The notes under the pieces: model-generated | Told to the model about the DNA's origin: nothing | Databases searched by the model: none | The model's input: the letters and a program-made list of their open reading frames with translations, nothing else | Source: Colletotrichum lupini | Taxonomy: Eukaryota > Ascomycota > Sordariomycetes > Glomerellales > Glomerellaceae | Direction: 5' to 3' | Assembly: GCF_023278565.1 (NCBI RefSeq) | Contig: NC_064676.1 | Span: 2,790,001-2,854,000 of the forward strand | DNA: 64,000 nucleotides | Position numbers and translations under genes: made by a program | In this document: one piece after another, positions 1-12,445 of the stretch | How positions within the stretch are numbered: the first letter of the stretch is position 1 | Layout: every line of letters begins with the position of its first letter

Positions 1-3000
1 CGGGCTTGACTTGGCCGGGAACGTTCCTGATTGTCAATGGTTGCTTATTGCCGTTAGCTGGCAGACTGATAAGTAAGAAGTGCCTTGCCTGACAGTGACG
101 CTAGGGATTCACTTGATCCCGGAGGATCTTCCACGCCAAGTGAAGCCCCTGCCCAGTCCGTGACCGGACTGCTAGCCTCAGCAGTTATCTCTAGACAATA
201 CGGAGTACTGGTTGGCGATAGCGATAGCGGTGAATATGCTCATCGACTTCTTGGGGTAGTCGGGTCAGGACAGTCAGGCTAAACGGCGGCCCCAGGCTCC
301 AAAGCATCTTCGGGCCCGTTGGAGGTCCCTTTGGCGATCTTCCAGACTCATGCCCGGTTGCGGCGAGGACCCTTGTGGCCGAGCAAGAGACAGATGGACA
401 GATGGTGTGGCCCGCCGCTTGGCTTAAATTTGAAGCAGGCCTTTGCTAGATTTGCCAGAAATCCGGGGCAACTAGACCGGAACAAGGCCCGTTTTTGGGC
501 CTGGTCGCCGTTGGGGGTCTCGGTGCCACTGGCTGGGCCGGGACCCCACGGCTTCCTACCCGGGCCGCCCAAAGTACCATGTCCACCAGCCAGGCACCCA
601 AGTCGTTGGAGGTGAATTGGAGCGTTGGAGAAGGGAACTTCCCAGAGAGAAAAGAAGGGCCCGCGGGTACAATTGGGAACTTCATGAGCATCAAACGACG
701 GATCGCCGGGGTCTCCTCGATCAACCAGCGAATAGATCTGCTGAACTTCCGTCCTTGGACATCGAAATTGCGCCATCCGTGGCTTTTAATGGCTCTCGGT
801 GGGGAGCTTTAGGGAAGCGGCGGTCGGAGAGTTCCAGCGGATGACAATGGTCGGCTGCTGATCTACCATGGACCGTTAGCTGATATTCTAGTGTGGATTG
901 TTGTTCAGTGGACATCTAAAGTGTGAACATGTCTGGCTCACATCACACAACGCAAGAGACCAGGCGTTGACCAACACGACCACCGTGTTGGGACATCTTT
1001 GTAAAACGGGGTCAATGGAGGAAAATTTTGCAGTCGGAAGTATATTCCTACATGGTGAATCCACACGTTAGGTCGGGTTGTTGGAAGACCCGGGCTGTTT
1101 TGGGCTTAATGTGTTCCGGTGTATTGGATCGTGTCAGTGTTTGCTCATGTCTGATCCAGCAGCCAGGAACGGCCCAACCACCCTGACGGTGGCGAAAGGA
1201 TTCTGAGCCAGGCACTTGGCTCCTCCCCGTGGCCTCCGCTGAGATAGCACCTGGTCTGCCATCCATGAGCCCCGGCCATTTGACAAGCCTAGGCTACTTT
1301 GCTGGCCTAATCCAGAAAAGGTCGGCAGGCATATGGTTGAGCCCTGGTGCCATCAACTTCAGTAGGACTCGAGTCCAGAAAGGTTATTAGCAGGCAATCG
1401 TTCTCCATGCCATCCCATGTCGGTCGCAGAAGCCGGGCTCCTATTCGACTGCTAAACCCACAATTCGAAAAGCCACTTTTCTTCGTAGGGCTTTAGAACG
1501 GTCCCAAGCGTTATGCTGCCGGTTCCCCGTAGTCTGGGATGCTGCAGCCAGACCCCACTACCACCCATGGTTCGACCGAGAACACCTTGTTCTCGAAGTT
1601 ATTACGAGGGATTTCGGGCCTTCGATGCTGGTCTTCGAGACCTTCTTCTCAGCAAGCCAGCAAACCCCAAGGAATTAGGCAGTGGGTGGGATGACCGTCG
1701 GAAACTACTCGAGAGCGTCTTGACGTTGTTCGCATTCTCGACGATAATAATACTGGCATTTTCGGGCTGCTGGGTCGCTGATACCAAGAGCATACCCATT
1801 CGCTATTTTGAAATCATTGTAGAGGGATTTGACAAGATCCAACCTGGAGAGCCTGAGTAATGGGATTAGTTGCTTTGGTGAGGGGGAGAGGAAGCTTGGA
1901 AAGTTGTGGGATGCCGCGATGCCCAGCATACTGTACCTGCATACAAGGGTGCAACGGTTCGTCTGTTCCTGCATATGTATGGAAAGAGAAATGTACTTCG
2001 TACCTTGGCACCTTCGGGGCACTGAGTGGCCTGTAGCATCTCAAAGCTTGCAATATGCAAGGTACGGATACGCTGAGCTGTGAGGACGGAGTACACTACG
2101 TGGTACCGTTTCTTCCGAAGTACCGTCCGGCGAATCATGGGTGCGCGCAGCAAGACCGGGGCTGATAAACACCACTTGTATGGAAGCCCTGACGTGGTTG
2201 CGTGGTCGCATGAACGGAGGCAAATTGGTGATTGGATAATCGCCAGGGTTTTGACCGGACATGGAACCCTGGCACAAGCTCACCGGAACTTTCCCAGCTG
2301 TGAGAACCACGCGTGCGACGGTCAAATACCTATTGCAGATGATCTGCGTGTGCGAGACCGATCATGATAAGATGCCCAAATAGGGACACAGCGCCGGTGG
2401 TGCATACAAGTTATGCAACATAGTGTCTAGCATAGCCCGCTTCGACACCGATGTGCACCGGAAGATATGCTGATAATGTATGCTGTCTCCGCTGCGCGAG
2501 AGACCTGGACTCTATGCATGGCTGCATGGGTAGAGACCGGGACCACACAGAGCGATAATGACAAGATGATAAGGCCAGAAACGAGTCGAGTCGGTTGTCA
2601 ATGGTGCAAGCCGCGGGATCGAGCCGGTTTGTGCCCGCTTTGTGCTGCGGCGCAGCGGTTTGACCCATTGTGCGTGCATCGTCCATCCATCGCTCTGTGG
2701 CAGCTGGATGGATCATGGAGCAAACAACAGAACCACAGAACTAATGCACCATTGGTGCCGGAGGTGCTCTGCTGCAATTTTATGCAGAGAGCTAACGTCT
2801 CAGCTAGAAGACTAGTGGGAAGAAGGCCGTACCATAGTCGAGACTTGTAGTTGCCTGAAGCTGAAAAGGTAATGGCGATGACGATGGAAAGGTCTCTCTT
2901 CCTGCAAAGTCTTTCGTGTTCACGGCTGAGTCGGTTGTCTGGAGATGGAACCCGCCTTTGCGGGTCTAGCCGACAGCATTGTGGAAACCAGACTCTCGTT

Positions 3001-5236
3001 ACGCGACTTGAGCTGCCGACTGAAGTCATCGCCGTCGCCCTTCCTATGGCCAATGGGATATTGTCCATGTCCAACATGGCTAGCGGAGGAGTCGATAGAG
3101 CTGCCACATTTCATCTTGGGACAGCTCTGGCGTCAGCGAAATCAATCTGCTTCCAACCCGGCCGCCCAATGCGGAAAGGTAGAAAGCAACGGAGAGGATA
3201 AGTCGAGCCGTTGAAACGTGCGGGATTGGCGGCGAACAAAGAGATGCGGATACCTTTGAGACAGACGGTTGGATGGAGATATGTGAAAGTAAACAGTCTG
3301 AGTTGGTTGGACCGTTGCAAACGACGCTCTGCTCTGTGCCACATTATAGCTAGGACTTGAAGCGGCGCAGCTCCCGAGTGACTGGTCATTTCTCAAGAGC
3401 CAGAAGGCTTGATTGAAGAGGCTGTTGTTGGAAGCAGCACAGAGAGCAGAATCTGTTTGCTTGCTGTTGGAGGCTTTAGACCAATGGCTAACGGCAAATC
3501 GACATTCGATACACTCTGATGGATCGGGAAGCTAGATGAGTTTGCGGTTGGTGCTAGTTGCTGTTGGTCCGCAAAGTCGAAAACCAACCAGCATGCCATC
3601 ACTGCACGACCTAGCTTTCGCATAGGCTGAATTGTACCGATGCAAACTGCGTTCCCGTCGGTTGCCTCTGACATCCCAGATTGCGAGGCCCGGGCGGATG
3701 GATCTGTGATCTGGACGAGACGAGACGGCCGTGGAGTTGACACATGCACCTTGTCCCCAGAGGTGTAGGATAGAGTGTGGCATATCCGCAGTATCGCAGC
3801 GTTCAGGGATCGAATCCTGACAGGAGTGCTTGGAGGCTGGAACTAGTGCGCCGCAGACTTCCACGACTCCACGAGCCTGGCCAAGCCCGAGTCCCTCTCA
3901 AAGCGCGGTCCCTGCGAGCATCAAGTTCAAGATGATTTAGTGTATACTGCCGATACGTATGATCTGACAGGCTGAACCTGGCGTACCGGCACCAAGGTAA
4001 CGTTCATACGAAGTATCGTGGCGTTGTCCCTCCCTGGCTTGCAAGTGAGGTGGACGTCAAGGATGATATCTATCGATAAGGCAAGAATTGGTGCAACATG
4101 AATCCGAACAGCAGTGACAGGTCGCGGGGGAATTCTTGGTCATCGGTTTAGGGTGCCAAGGTGTATACCGTCCGACCATCTATCCGTACCCGAGTATCGT
4201 GAGGGTGTGGTGAGGATGAAGCGGGGTGGTGCAAGGGGAGGACGAGGGCGAATGAGGGGTAAAGGCGCTGGTCGTGCCTCGCGTGCGCAGACAGGCTGCA
4301 TCTCGCGGTGTTCCTTGCATCTGCGTTTCCTGTAAGGTACAGCAATCATTTTTCTTTTCTGTGGAAAAAACTTTTCTGGTCAAAATTTCGGTGGTGGTGG
4401 GGGTGGTCAGAGTTGGGGCACGCCGCACACGTACCACAAAGCTGTGTGGGCATTCAAGGAGGCAAGGTACACAGTTAAGAAACATAGTAGAATGCCTTAT
4501 TCAGAAACGAGTGCGTACGTAAGGCGGGCTCCATGCGTCTAATGCGAGACGAGTTCGTTCGATGTCATGGTGGATGGTGGCCTTGGTGGACGAAGGACGG
4601 CATATAGTGGGACTGGGTAAAGTAAGTTGTTACTGAGCAGTGAGGTTGGGTGGTTGGCCATCAAAATCTAGACGTTGTTGCGTTTCTTGTCGAGGGCCTA
4701 TCGCAGGCATCAAGCTGCAAGATGACCGCCGAGGTAAGGACTTGCCTAGCTGATGGTATCATCACCCGCATCGACTGTGGATATGGGAGTCTCGGCCCAT
4801 GAAAACGAAGGGAAAATCCTGACTGTTGTTGACGCAGCTTTCAGAATGAGAATCGATTGTGTGAGTTATGACACAGTTGTCACTTACCTTAGGTCTTGGA
4901 AGTAGGTAGCTGCTGCATGAGGTAGGTGGGAGAATGGGGACTCGGGAGCGCCTTCTCACAGCCGAATATTTGCTTTTTCCCGCATCATGGATCCAGTGCA
5001 GACGGGACTGACCAACAGGGCACCGGGACTCCCGTTCGCCAATTCCCAACGGCAGCAACTTTCCTTGCTCCCCCTGCCGCCTTGCCAAAGAAAACTCGAT
5101 GGAAACTTGGGAAGAGATGGAAGGGAAGTGGGTAGGAAGGAATTTGGCACTTGGCTTTCGAGAGTCTTCGGGTTCAATGGCATGCAAGTTGGCTCCATCT
5201 CAACTGTGCCTTCTCCAGGTTGGCCGCAGCTGGCAA

Positions 5237-5259
5237 CTGCATCTGCATCTGCATCTGCA
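5237..5259. repeat. (CTGCAT)n microsatellite
   Basis: A short hexanucleotide tandem repeat of CTGCAT, nearly four units, in non-coding DNA. Confidence 0.85.
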
Positions 5260-5430
5260 CCTAAGGTACGAAGTAATCCTGCTCCTGCTCCTCTTCCTGC
5301 ATCTGCAGGTACATCCTTGGTCTGGTGCCTTCCTTTTCCAACCATGCGGGGTGTGAGGCCTTCCAGGTTAGGTTGCCTGTGACATTCAGGTTGGTGTTTG
5401 AACGGACGGTGACATCGAGTCCTCCTTCCT

Positions 5431-5461
5431 TCCCATCCCATCCCATCCCATCCCATCCCAT
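5431..5461. repeat. (TCCCA)6 microsatellite
   Basis: Six perfect tandem copies of the pentamer TCCCA in non-coding DNA. Confidence 0.95.
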
Positions 5462-6966
5462 TAGATCAAGTAGTCACGTGGCGTATTGCCTGAGTCTGAG
5501 CACTCGTACCTGCCTCGAATTGACAACTCGGTACCTCAGGTGTAGTAGCTCACCCGCCTTACCTCTGTCGAAAGATAGGTGGAAAGAGAGAGCATCACCG
5601 TTTTTTCCACTTCATCCGAACAGACCAACCCGCCCGCCCTGTGCCTTAGCCCGCAGCCATTACTTTCATGGATTTAAACATTGCCCTACCGAACCCATCT
5701 CAGCTCCGGATCCATGGGTGCTGCGTACTTACGTGCCCGTGGTTCCGTGGTGCCTCAATAGTCCATGCCTTACACACCTTACTTGACGGCATGCACGCCG
5801 AGCACTGCCTCAACTAGACTGCCTGCTGCATGGACCTCCTCGCCGCGACGTGGTGGCGACAATCTTGTCGCTCTTCTCAATCATACTTTCCATCCTCCCA
5901 GGGTCGGATTGCCAACTCGGACCTGAAAGATCGGATGTCACTTTGTCGCCCACCGTCCGTGCAAAACTCGACAGCATCATGAATCAACTGGCTTCGTTGG
6001 TTGCTTCACCATCAATATCGGCTCCCTGCCCTGTCCCGTCATGATCATCAGCCGCGGGCCGCGGGCCACTCGAGAGGCTTGCTTAGTCCCAGCCATCGCA
6101 ACCTCGAACGGCCTGTCTTAACTGTCCACTCTTCAACATTCAAGCATATCGAGGCAACCGAGAGTAGTCCAGTCTGAAGAGGCTCCCGCCAATCCGTCAA
6201 CAATGCCAGGGGTGTCAGGGTTGATGCTTGGCCGTCACCAAGCTGCTGGACCAACCGGGACGGCCAGTCCAGAATTGGTATGCTAGATCTGTCGAGACAA
6301 CTCAACTCGGCTTTGGCGGGGTCGTGGTCGGGTGACGCAGTCAGCAATCCAACGCCCCCCGCGCCGGCTCGACTCAGCAGACAGACGCGTGAAAGAATGG
6401 AGAACAAGTCGAAACCAGAAACAACGCCCGTCAACATATCCGCCAGACTAAGACTCACGAGTGATATGGATCCGTGAGAGTCCAGGCGCGCGAGAAACTC
6501 TTGCTAGTGGCGGCTGCGTCATCGCTAGCCAACGCGATGCCGCAAAGCCACTACCAAATCCTCAAAGCGCGACGCGGGGTCATTGACTGGTGATAGCAAA
6601 CGTGTGACGGACGCCCAAATCGACCACTGATATGCCAAGCGGCACTCAACGGACGTCTAGTGGTGGATGGCACCTCACGGCAGAGCTCATCGTTAGACTC
6701 GTTGCTCTAGAATTTTTGCAGGGGGTCGCCAAAGATGCGCCTGCTCAGCGTTCTGAATGGCCCGGCCATGTCTCCATCACACATCCTTTGTGCGTTTCGT
6801 GTTCCTGCACAACTACGGTACCCACCAGATGAGAGGCTTGCATAGCTGGCCCCGAGAGGGCTCACTGGCGCGCTGGCCAGCTGAATACGACGCCCGTATG
6901 CATCGACATTATTCGAGCACACTCACATGTTCGCCGCTTCCAAGAAATCGAGTTGTGCTACGAACC

Positions 6967-6977
6967 GGGGGGGGGGG
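6967..6977. repeat. G11 homopolymer
   Basis: Run of eleven G residues in non-coding DNA. Confidence 0.9.
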
Positions 6978-8798
6978 CACTCGTTGTTGGCCCCCCTCGC
7001 ATGCCGTTGGCTTTGGTTCCCACTCGAGGAATCCAAGGGCTTATCCGTACAGAACTTCAGAAGAAGACGGTGGCCTCCGAAAGAGGAGACGCGGCGCACA
7101 ACGGGGATTAGTGGGTGTGCGGCCTCCGCCAGGGCCATTTTCACAATCAATCCAATACTCGGACGAATTAACATTTTGATAGCTGTGGGCTTTTATTCTT
7201 AGAAAGCCGGGACCACGAATATACTCCAATAACGCAGCAATTATGTGCCTGACGACATCGGATGGATGAGCCACACACGGCTTTCCCAGAGCTGCGGTTG
7301 CAATACTACCGCTCAAGCCCACTGACCCCTCAGTTCAATGACAATTGACAGGCTCTGTTCGTTTCTGCGGCTCTGGCATGAATGATAGACGGCGATCCGC
7401 TGGCTATCCTAGCTGTCTATGTCAATGCTGCTCGGGCAGCCCAGCAATTGCCGCGATGCTCCGCGTTTTGAGCATCTCGGAGCAGTCATAGTCGCCTGTC
7501 TGGGGATTTTAGACAAGCACAGCTCTGCTCAGCCGCTCTGAAGCATGAAAATGGATTACGAATGCTCCCACGAACCGCGAAACTTGCTGGGGCATTAGCA
7601 GAGCCACCGTGATCAAGGAGACGAACGGCAGTTGGCGTTTTGCCCGCAAAAGAAACAAGCTGGTATTTTCCCCTGGTTGCCGCTCACGCTGGTTTCCCTC
7701 ACCATCACCATTGCCGCTGTTGTAACTACAGCTACCAGACGCAACTTCTCGAGTGATCAACAGTAAGCGGCGCATCGCCGTCCAGTGTTCACTGGACTGG
7801 TACCTTGCATGCGCGCGTCGACCATGCTTCGCTGCGAGTGTGCTAGCACAATGAGCGATACGACTGGCGTGCAGCATGAGTGTGTCTGCATGTGTGACTG
7901 TGGACAGAGGGTTCATCCAGCGAATGATGGTGCCCAAGAGTGTGGTCGGACGCGCGCCAGACTGGGCTGAGATGGCCAGTACCAATCGAGGAAGCCATTT
8001 GTGCTAGTTGTGTGGACGGCGATGTGTCTAGCGCTATCCATTTGTGCCTCGAATTGCCGTCCTATGAATGAGTACATGGTCCTCGGGTTTATGCAGCTCC
8101 GCTGGGTTACCTCGACGTACGGATACTCTTTGCCCAGTGCCCACTGGCGAACGAGGTACCTCGAACCTGTCTCATCTTGCATACTCTGTTGGTGGCAGGC
8201 CGATTAAAACTACCTTAAGCGTTCTCTTTCCTGGTGGTGTTGCTTGGTGCCTGTCTACGTTGAATGACTGAGAAGCCGCTGTGGCTTGGTTGGCTGTACT
8301 TCGGCCTGCTCGGTATACTGCAACCAGGTTCTTGCCTTTCCGTATTCAAGGCATAACGGACTATGGACTGGGCATTTAATCACGAACAAACGGCTGATGG
8401 CACTCTTAAGGACGGCGGCATACAATAGTCATGTATAGTGCTTGCTCTGTGCTCAGGCCATGATGCTCCCCCGACGCCCGTTCAGGGCCGCCGTCAACGC
8501 CATCTGCCAGCGTTGGCTTGGTTGCTGTAGCCGTCTGAGAGCAACGTGACGGCTGGTTGGGGCTTTTTCTCTCTACTCCGGCTTGCAAGTGAGAATTGCT
8601 CGAGGAAGACGTCAGCCACAATTCCGGCCTTGGGCTGAACGAGTTGGGGTTGATATTGCCTGCAGAACGTATGGCTATTTTTCATCTGAAAGACTGGGTT
8701 TACAAGAGCCTTGACGGCATCGAGGCCGGCGTGTTCCTGCAAGATGTCGTATGTGGGCGTCTGTTGGCACCCAGCAAACTACCTACAGTACGGATACG

Positions 8799-8800
<2 letters not shown>

Positions 8801-8829
<29 letters not shown>
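8801..8829. repeat. (GCCA)7 microsatellite
   Basis: Seven perfect tandem copies of the tetramer GCCA, immediately downstream of a GTACGGATAC word at 8788-8797. No unique spacers separate the units, so this is a simple repeat. Confidence 0.95.
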
Positions 8830-8968
8830 AGGGTCCTCGTCGTCGGGTACTTCAAACAGGCCGGCAGCAAAATAGAGCAAAAGACTACCCGAACACAAAC
8901 AAGAACGGGGAAGCTGTCAAGTTCCCTTCAGAGTGCGGTCGGTACATCCGGGTGATGCTTGATGGCCC

Positions 8969-9005
8969 GTCTCGTCTCGTCTCGTCCGTTTCGTCCGTTT
9001 CGTCG
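8969..9005. repeat. CTCGT / CCGTTT short tandem repeats
   Basis: Three CTCGT units are followed by two CGTCCGTTT-like units, forming a pyrimidine-biased low-complexity tract. Confidence 0.8.
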
Positions 9006-9636
9006 CTTTCTGGGCAGGAGACGGAGTGAAGAACACAGAACACAGAACGGAGAAGGGGAGCTCGTGGCTTGTCTGAACGGTGTGTCCATACGAACATCCA
9101 TCTTGTACCGTACCTGCATTTTGCTCATCCAGAATTAGAATTGACCTGCTGGCTGCGCCATCCTCTCGTCCCAGCCCACCCACACACAGCATGCCACCCA
9201 CAAAACGACACAACTCATCATCCGGTGCGGTAGGGCCAAAGCACCGTGGCACCCAGAAGCCCACCAGCACAACTGCACCACCCACCTGATGTCCGCTTGG
9301 CCCCAGAGCCAGACATGCAGAGGGCATACAGACAGACAGACAGGACCCACCCATGACACCGTCTCGTTCGCCTGGTGTTCCTGTTCCTGGTCCGTCGCCG
9401 CCGTCGCTCATCCATCCACACATATTCCCAAATCCACCCACTATCCAACGAGTGTGGCGGTCCACTCACACTTCTAACCTCCTCTCCCCCCCCTTCCGAG
9501 TCCACGCGCTAGGAACGGAAGCCCATCCCAGCGACCGAGAGCTACGTACCGACAGAGGAGGGATTCCGGTACGTATCTCCACACACCCTAGCCGGGTCGT
9601 CTACGTACTCGGATCCACACGATACGTACTCGTTTA

Positions 9637-9888
9637 CCCCTGGCCCCGGTCGACTTGTGTGGGTGAGACATGCCTGCGTGGAGAGGGAAGACGAGTGAGA
9701 GAGAGAGGAGACGAGGGGACGGGGGTTCGAGGACGAGGGTCTGTCGACTCGAAGGCGCGCTAGGGTCTGGGATGGTCTGGTCGGGTCTGCCACTTGGCTT
9801 GGTACTCAGTGTCCTGTACCATCGGCCTATCGACGACTTTTATCTTGCGCCAGTCGGTTGATCTTGGTCTCTTTCTACTTATCCCCCT
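9637..9888. promoter_or_regulatory. Candidate STRE sites in the Msn2-like promoter
   Basis: Three stress-response-element cores are seen: CCCCT at 9637-9641, AGGGG at 9714-9718 and CCCCT at 9884-9888. Msn2/Msn4-type zinc fingers bind AGGGG, so autoregulation is possible. A 5-mer occurs often by chance, so this is only a suggestion. Confidence 0.25.
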
Positions 9889-9922
9889 TCACCACCCACG
9901 TTCATTTCACTCTCGCTATTTC

Positions 9923-10515
9923 ATGATCGACACTCCGTTCGGCTACAGTGCGCTGTGATCTTTTCTTCTTATGACCTCTCGGTTCTTCCTTCTTTTGAGA
10001 CTCGACATTTGGGAAACACTTCGACCTGCTCGAACCATCCCGTCCTTCCTTTAAACACAACTACAACTCAGTATCCATCAACCGTCTTCGAGCACATAAT
10101 ACACCAAGCTAGTTCAACTCTATCATACCTTTTCGATCTTCCAACGACATCTTCCGAGAACAGAAGACAGACAGAGAAACGCTCCAGACGAGTTCCATGT
10201 ACAACTAAGACAACCCACACTTTCACTCATCGAGTCATCAACACCCTGACGGTCATTGCCTACCAACGACCCGTCGTCCTATCCTTCACACAGAAGAAAC
10301 CGAAACCCACCGTCATTAGGCCAACTGCCCATCACCCAGTTCGAAAGAACTTGGATTAAGTGTACAACAACGACAACGCTACACCACGCATCCTACGATT
10401 AATCAGTAAAGACGGACTCAAACACCCCGCCGACTAACACCCACAGCTCAACACGACAACCTTGTCTGGTGCGTCCCGCATGAGCAATAAGAGAACAACG
10501 GATGGAAGAAGTTAG
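9923..10515 (+). promoter_or_regulatory. CT-rich leader with four short upstream ORFs
   Basis: The presumed 5' leader of the zinc-finger gene contains four closed ATG-initiated reading frames before the main ATG at 10544: 9923-9958 (11 codons), 9971-10054 (27 codons), 10197-10208 (a three-codon frame, M-Y-N) and 10480-10515 (11 codons). Such uORFs usually lower main-frame translation and can make it condition-dependent. The transcription start is not visible in the sequence, so how many uORFs are really in the mRNA is unknown, and a leader intron could remove some. Confidence 0.45.
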
Positions 10516-10543
10516 GAACTGATCATCAAGCAGACGCATCACA

Positions 10544-12445
10544 ATGGACGCCACCATGATGACGGCTCAGGCAATGGGACAAGCTCCCTTCCTCTACTAC
10601 CGCCCCGAACAGAAGCTCGACACCTCAAGGCACCGTGGTCACTTCTCGCAGCAGCCCACCATGTCCCAGCACATGCCCATGTACCCCATGGTCCCAACTC
10701 TGCCTTCAACGCCCATCTACTCGCGCCCTAACTCGTCCTGCTCGCAGCCCATGGGCCCTACGCTGTACAGCAACGGACCCGCGAACATGACGCCGATGGC
10801 ATCTCCCCAACCCATGAGCCACAAGCCCGCCATCATGCTCGAGACGGAGATTTGCGACGATAGCCTCTACTTCCCGTCAACACCGCCGCTGTCGACCTGC
10901 GGCAGTGCCATCAGCAGCCCCAATGCCAGCTACGATCTTCTCCAGACACCGATGAACCCCATGTTCTCCGGTTTGGAGGGTATTGACGGCCTGGAGGGCT
11001 TCAAGGAGACGCTGGAAGTGCCTGAGAACCACGCTGTCGACTGGAGCAGCTGCGGGTCACCCCCGATGACACCTGGTAAGTTGCAATCACACTGCGTTTA
11101 ATTTTCCCTCTTCGTTGTGCACCGACTTGTATGCTTTCGACCTGCAATTCCATACACTTTTGCGCTGCATGGGCCTCGGCGGATTTTTTGACCCCATTCC
11201 CAACGGCCTGGGTGGTGGTGGTTGCCGGAAAGCAAGTTTGGCGGGGCACTTCGTGGGATTTACTGAGGGACGTTTTTCGGAGGCTAACTCAATTTGGCAG
11301 TCTACCTCCAAAACCAAGCAGCCCAGGTCCCCTCGCTTAACACCAACACTAGCGACCTCCTGTCCACCGCATCTTGCCCTTCACTTTCTCCCTCTCCCTC
11401 ACCGTACGCCAGGTCTGTCGCGTCTGAACAGGATCTTGACTTTTGCGATCCTCGCAATCTCACCGTCGCTGCTGCACCCAACACCTCCAACCCGACTCTG
11501 GCGCCCGAGTTCCCCGCTTTCACCCTCGGTGATGAGCTCAGGAGTGAAGTTTCTGCCAAGACCCCTACCTCAGCCCCTTCTCAACCGACCTTTGACTTCA
11601 ACCCTGCTTTCCCTCACGGCCTTCCCGCCTTTGAGGACCTGAGTGATTTGGAGTCTGAGGACGACTTCGTCAACGGTCTTGTCAACCTCGGCGACGCTCA
11701 CTCTGCTGAGGTCCGTCGTCCCCGTGCCTGCACCGGCTCCAGCGTCGTCTCTCTCGGCCACGCCAGCTTCATCGGCGAGGAGTTCAACTTTGACGAGGCG
11801 GATTTCTCTGCGCCGGCCTGCCTTCCCAGCCCCTCCTCTTCCTGCTCCGACAACGACTGCCACCAGGTCAAGCGTCGCAAGGTAGTCAAGAAGGACGCGA
11901 GCGAGTCGGCGCCCAGCATGAACACAGCTTCTGGAGCTTCCCAGGCTGCTAGCAGCGAGCAGCGTTCCAACAGCCAGGCTCCCGCTTCCGAGGCCAACAG
12001 CTCTTCCGACTCTGAGTCCAACTCGGCGCCTCTCCCGGCTCCCGTCAACCGCCGCGGCCGCAAGCAGTCCCTCACCGAGGACCCCTCCAAGACCTTTGTC
12101 TGCGAGCTCTGCAACCGCCGCTTCCGCCGCCAGGAGCACCTGAAGCGTCACTACCGCTCCCTCCACACCGGGGAGAAGCCTTTTGAGTGCCACGAGTGCG
12201 GCAAGAAGTTCTCCCGCAGTGACAACCTGTCTCAGCACGCTAGAACCCACGGCAGCGGCGCCATTGTCATGGAGCTCGACGACTCAGCCGTTCACTCCTT
12301 TGACCACAGCATGATGGGCCACCCAGAAGACTATCACACTCTTGGCAAGGTCCTCTTCCAGGTTGCCTCTGAGATTCCCGGAAGCGCCAGCGAGCTCTCC
12401 TCGGAAGATGAGAACAGCAAGAAGAAGCGCAAGCGCTCTGACTAA
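10544..12445 (+). CDS. MSN2: Msn2/Msn4-type C2H2 zinc-finger stress regulator
   Basis: Two exons, 10544-11075 and 11301-12445, joined across a 225-bp GTAAGT...CAG intron. The split codon restores the sequence TPVYLQNQ. The protein is 558 residues. Two adjacent C2H2 fingers near residues 445-495, [17 protein letters not shown] and [17 protein letters not shown], match the Msn2/Msn4/Seb1 DNA-binding domain, which binds AGGGG stress elements in the nucleus. The N-terminal part is rich in Met, Pro, Gln and Ser, with the acidic patch [13 protein letters not shown] just upstream of the middle, as expected for an activation region. The end is basic (KKKRKR), a possible nuclear localisation signal. 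In other filamentous fungi this family controls stress tolerance, conidiation and, in pathogens, virulence. That role is inferred here, and the family call rests on the finger sequence. Confidence 0.93.

Larger units (their letters stand above)
1..9900. other. Gene-free stretch upstream of the Msn2-like gene
   Basis: No protein-coding gene could be supported in about 9.9 kb. Open frames are short, lack the C-ending codon bias of the real genes here, show no recognisable domain and do not join through plausible introns. The stretch contains several microsatellites and several copies of a TACGGAGTAC/GTACGGATAC word. It probably acts as the extended 5' regulatory region of the zinc-finger gene at 10.5 kb, but a non-coding transcript or a very diverged gene cannot be excluded. 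Confidence 0.5.

Noticed and set aside
4114..4335. Arg/Gly-rich small frame resembling an RGG protein
   Set aside because: It results from purine-rich low-complexity DNA, with equally open frames on the opposite strand.
5830..6044. Hydrophobic start (VATILSLFSIILSILPG) resembling a signal peptide
   Set aside because: It opens only from GTG, has no intron or cysteine pattern to support it, and stops after 64 codons. Much weaker than the ACG-start gene at 35.4 kb.
8801..8829. GCCA repeats as a possible CRISPR-like array
   Set aside because: Perfect 4-bp units without spacers, in a eukaryotic genome; it is a microsatellite.
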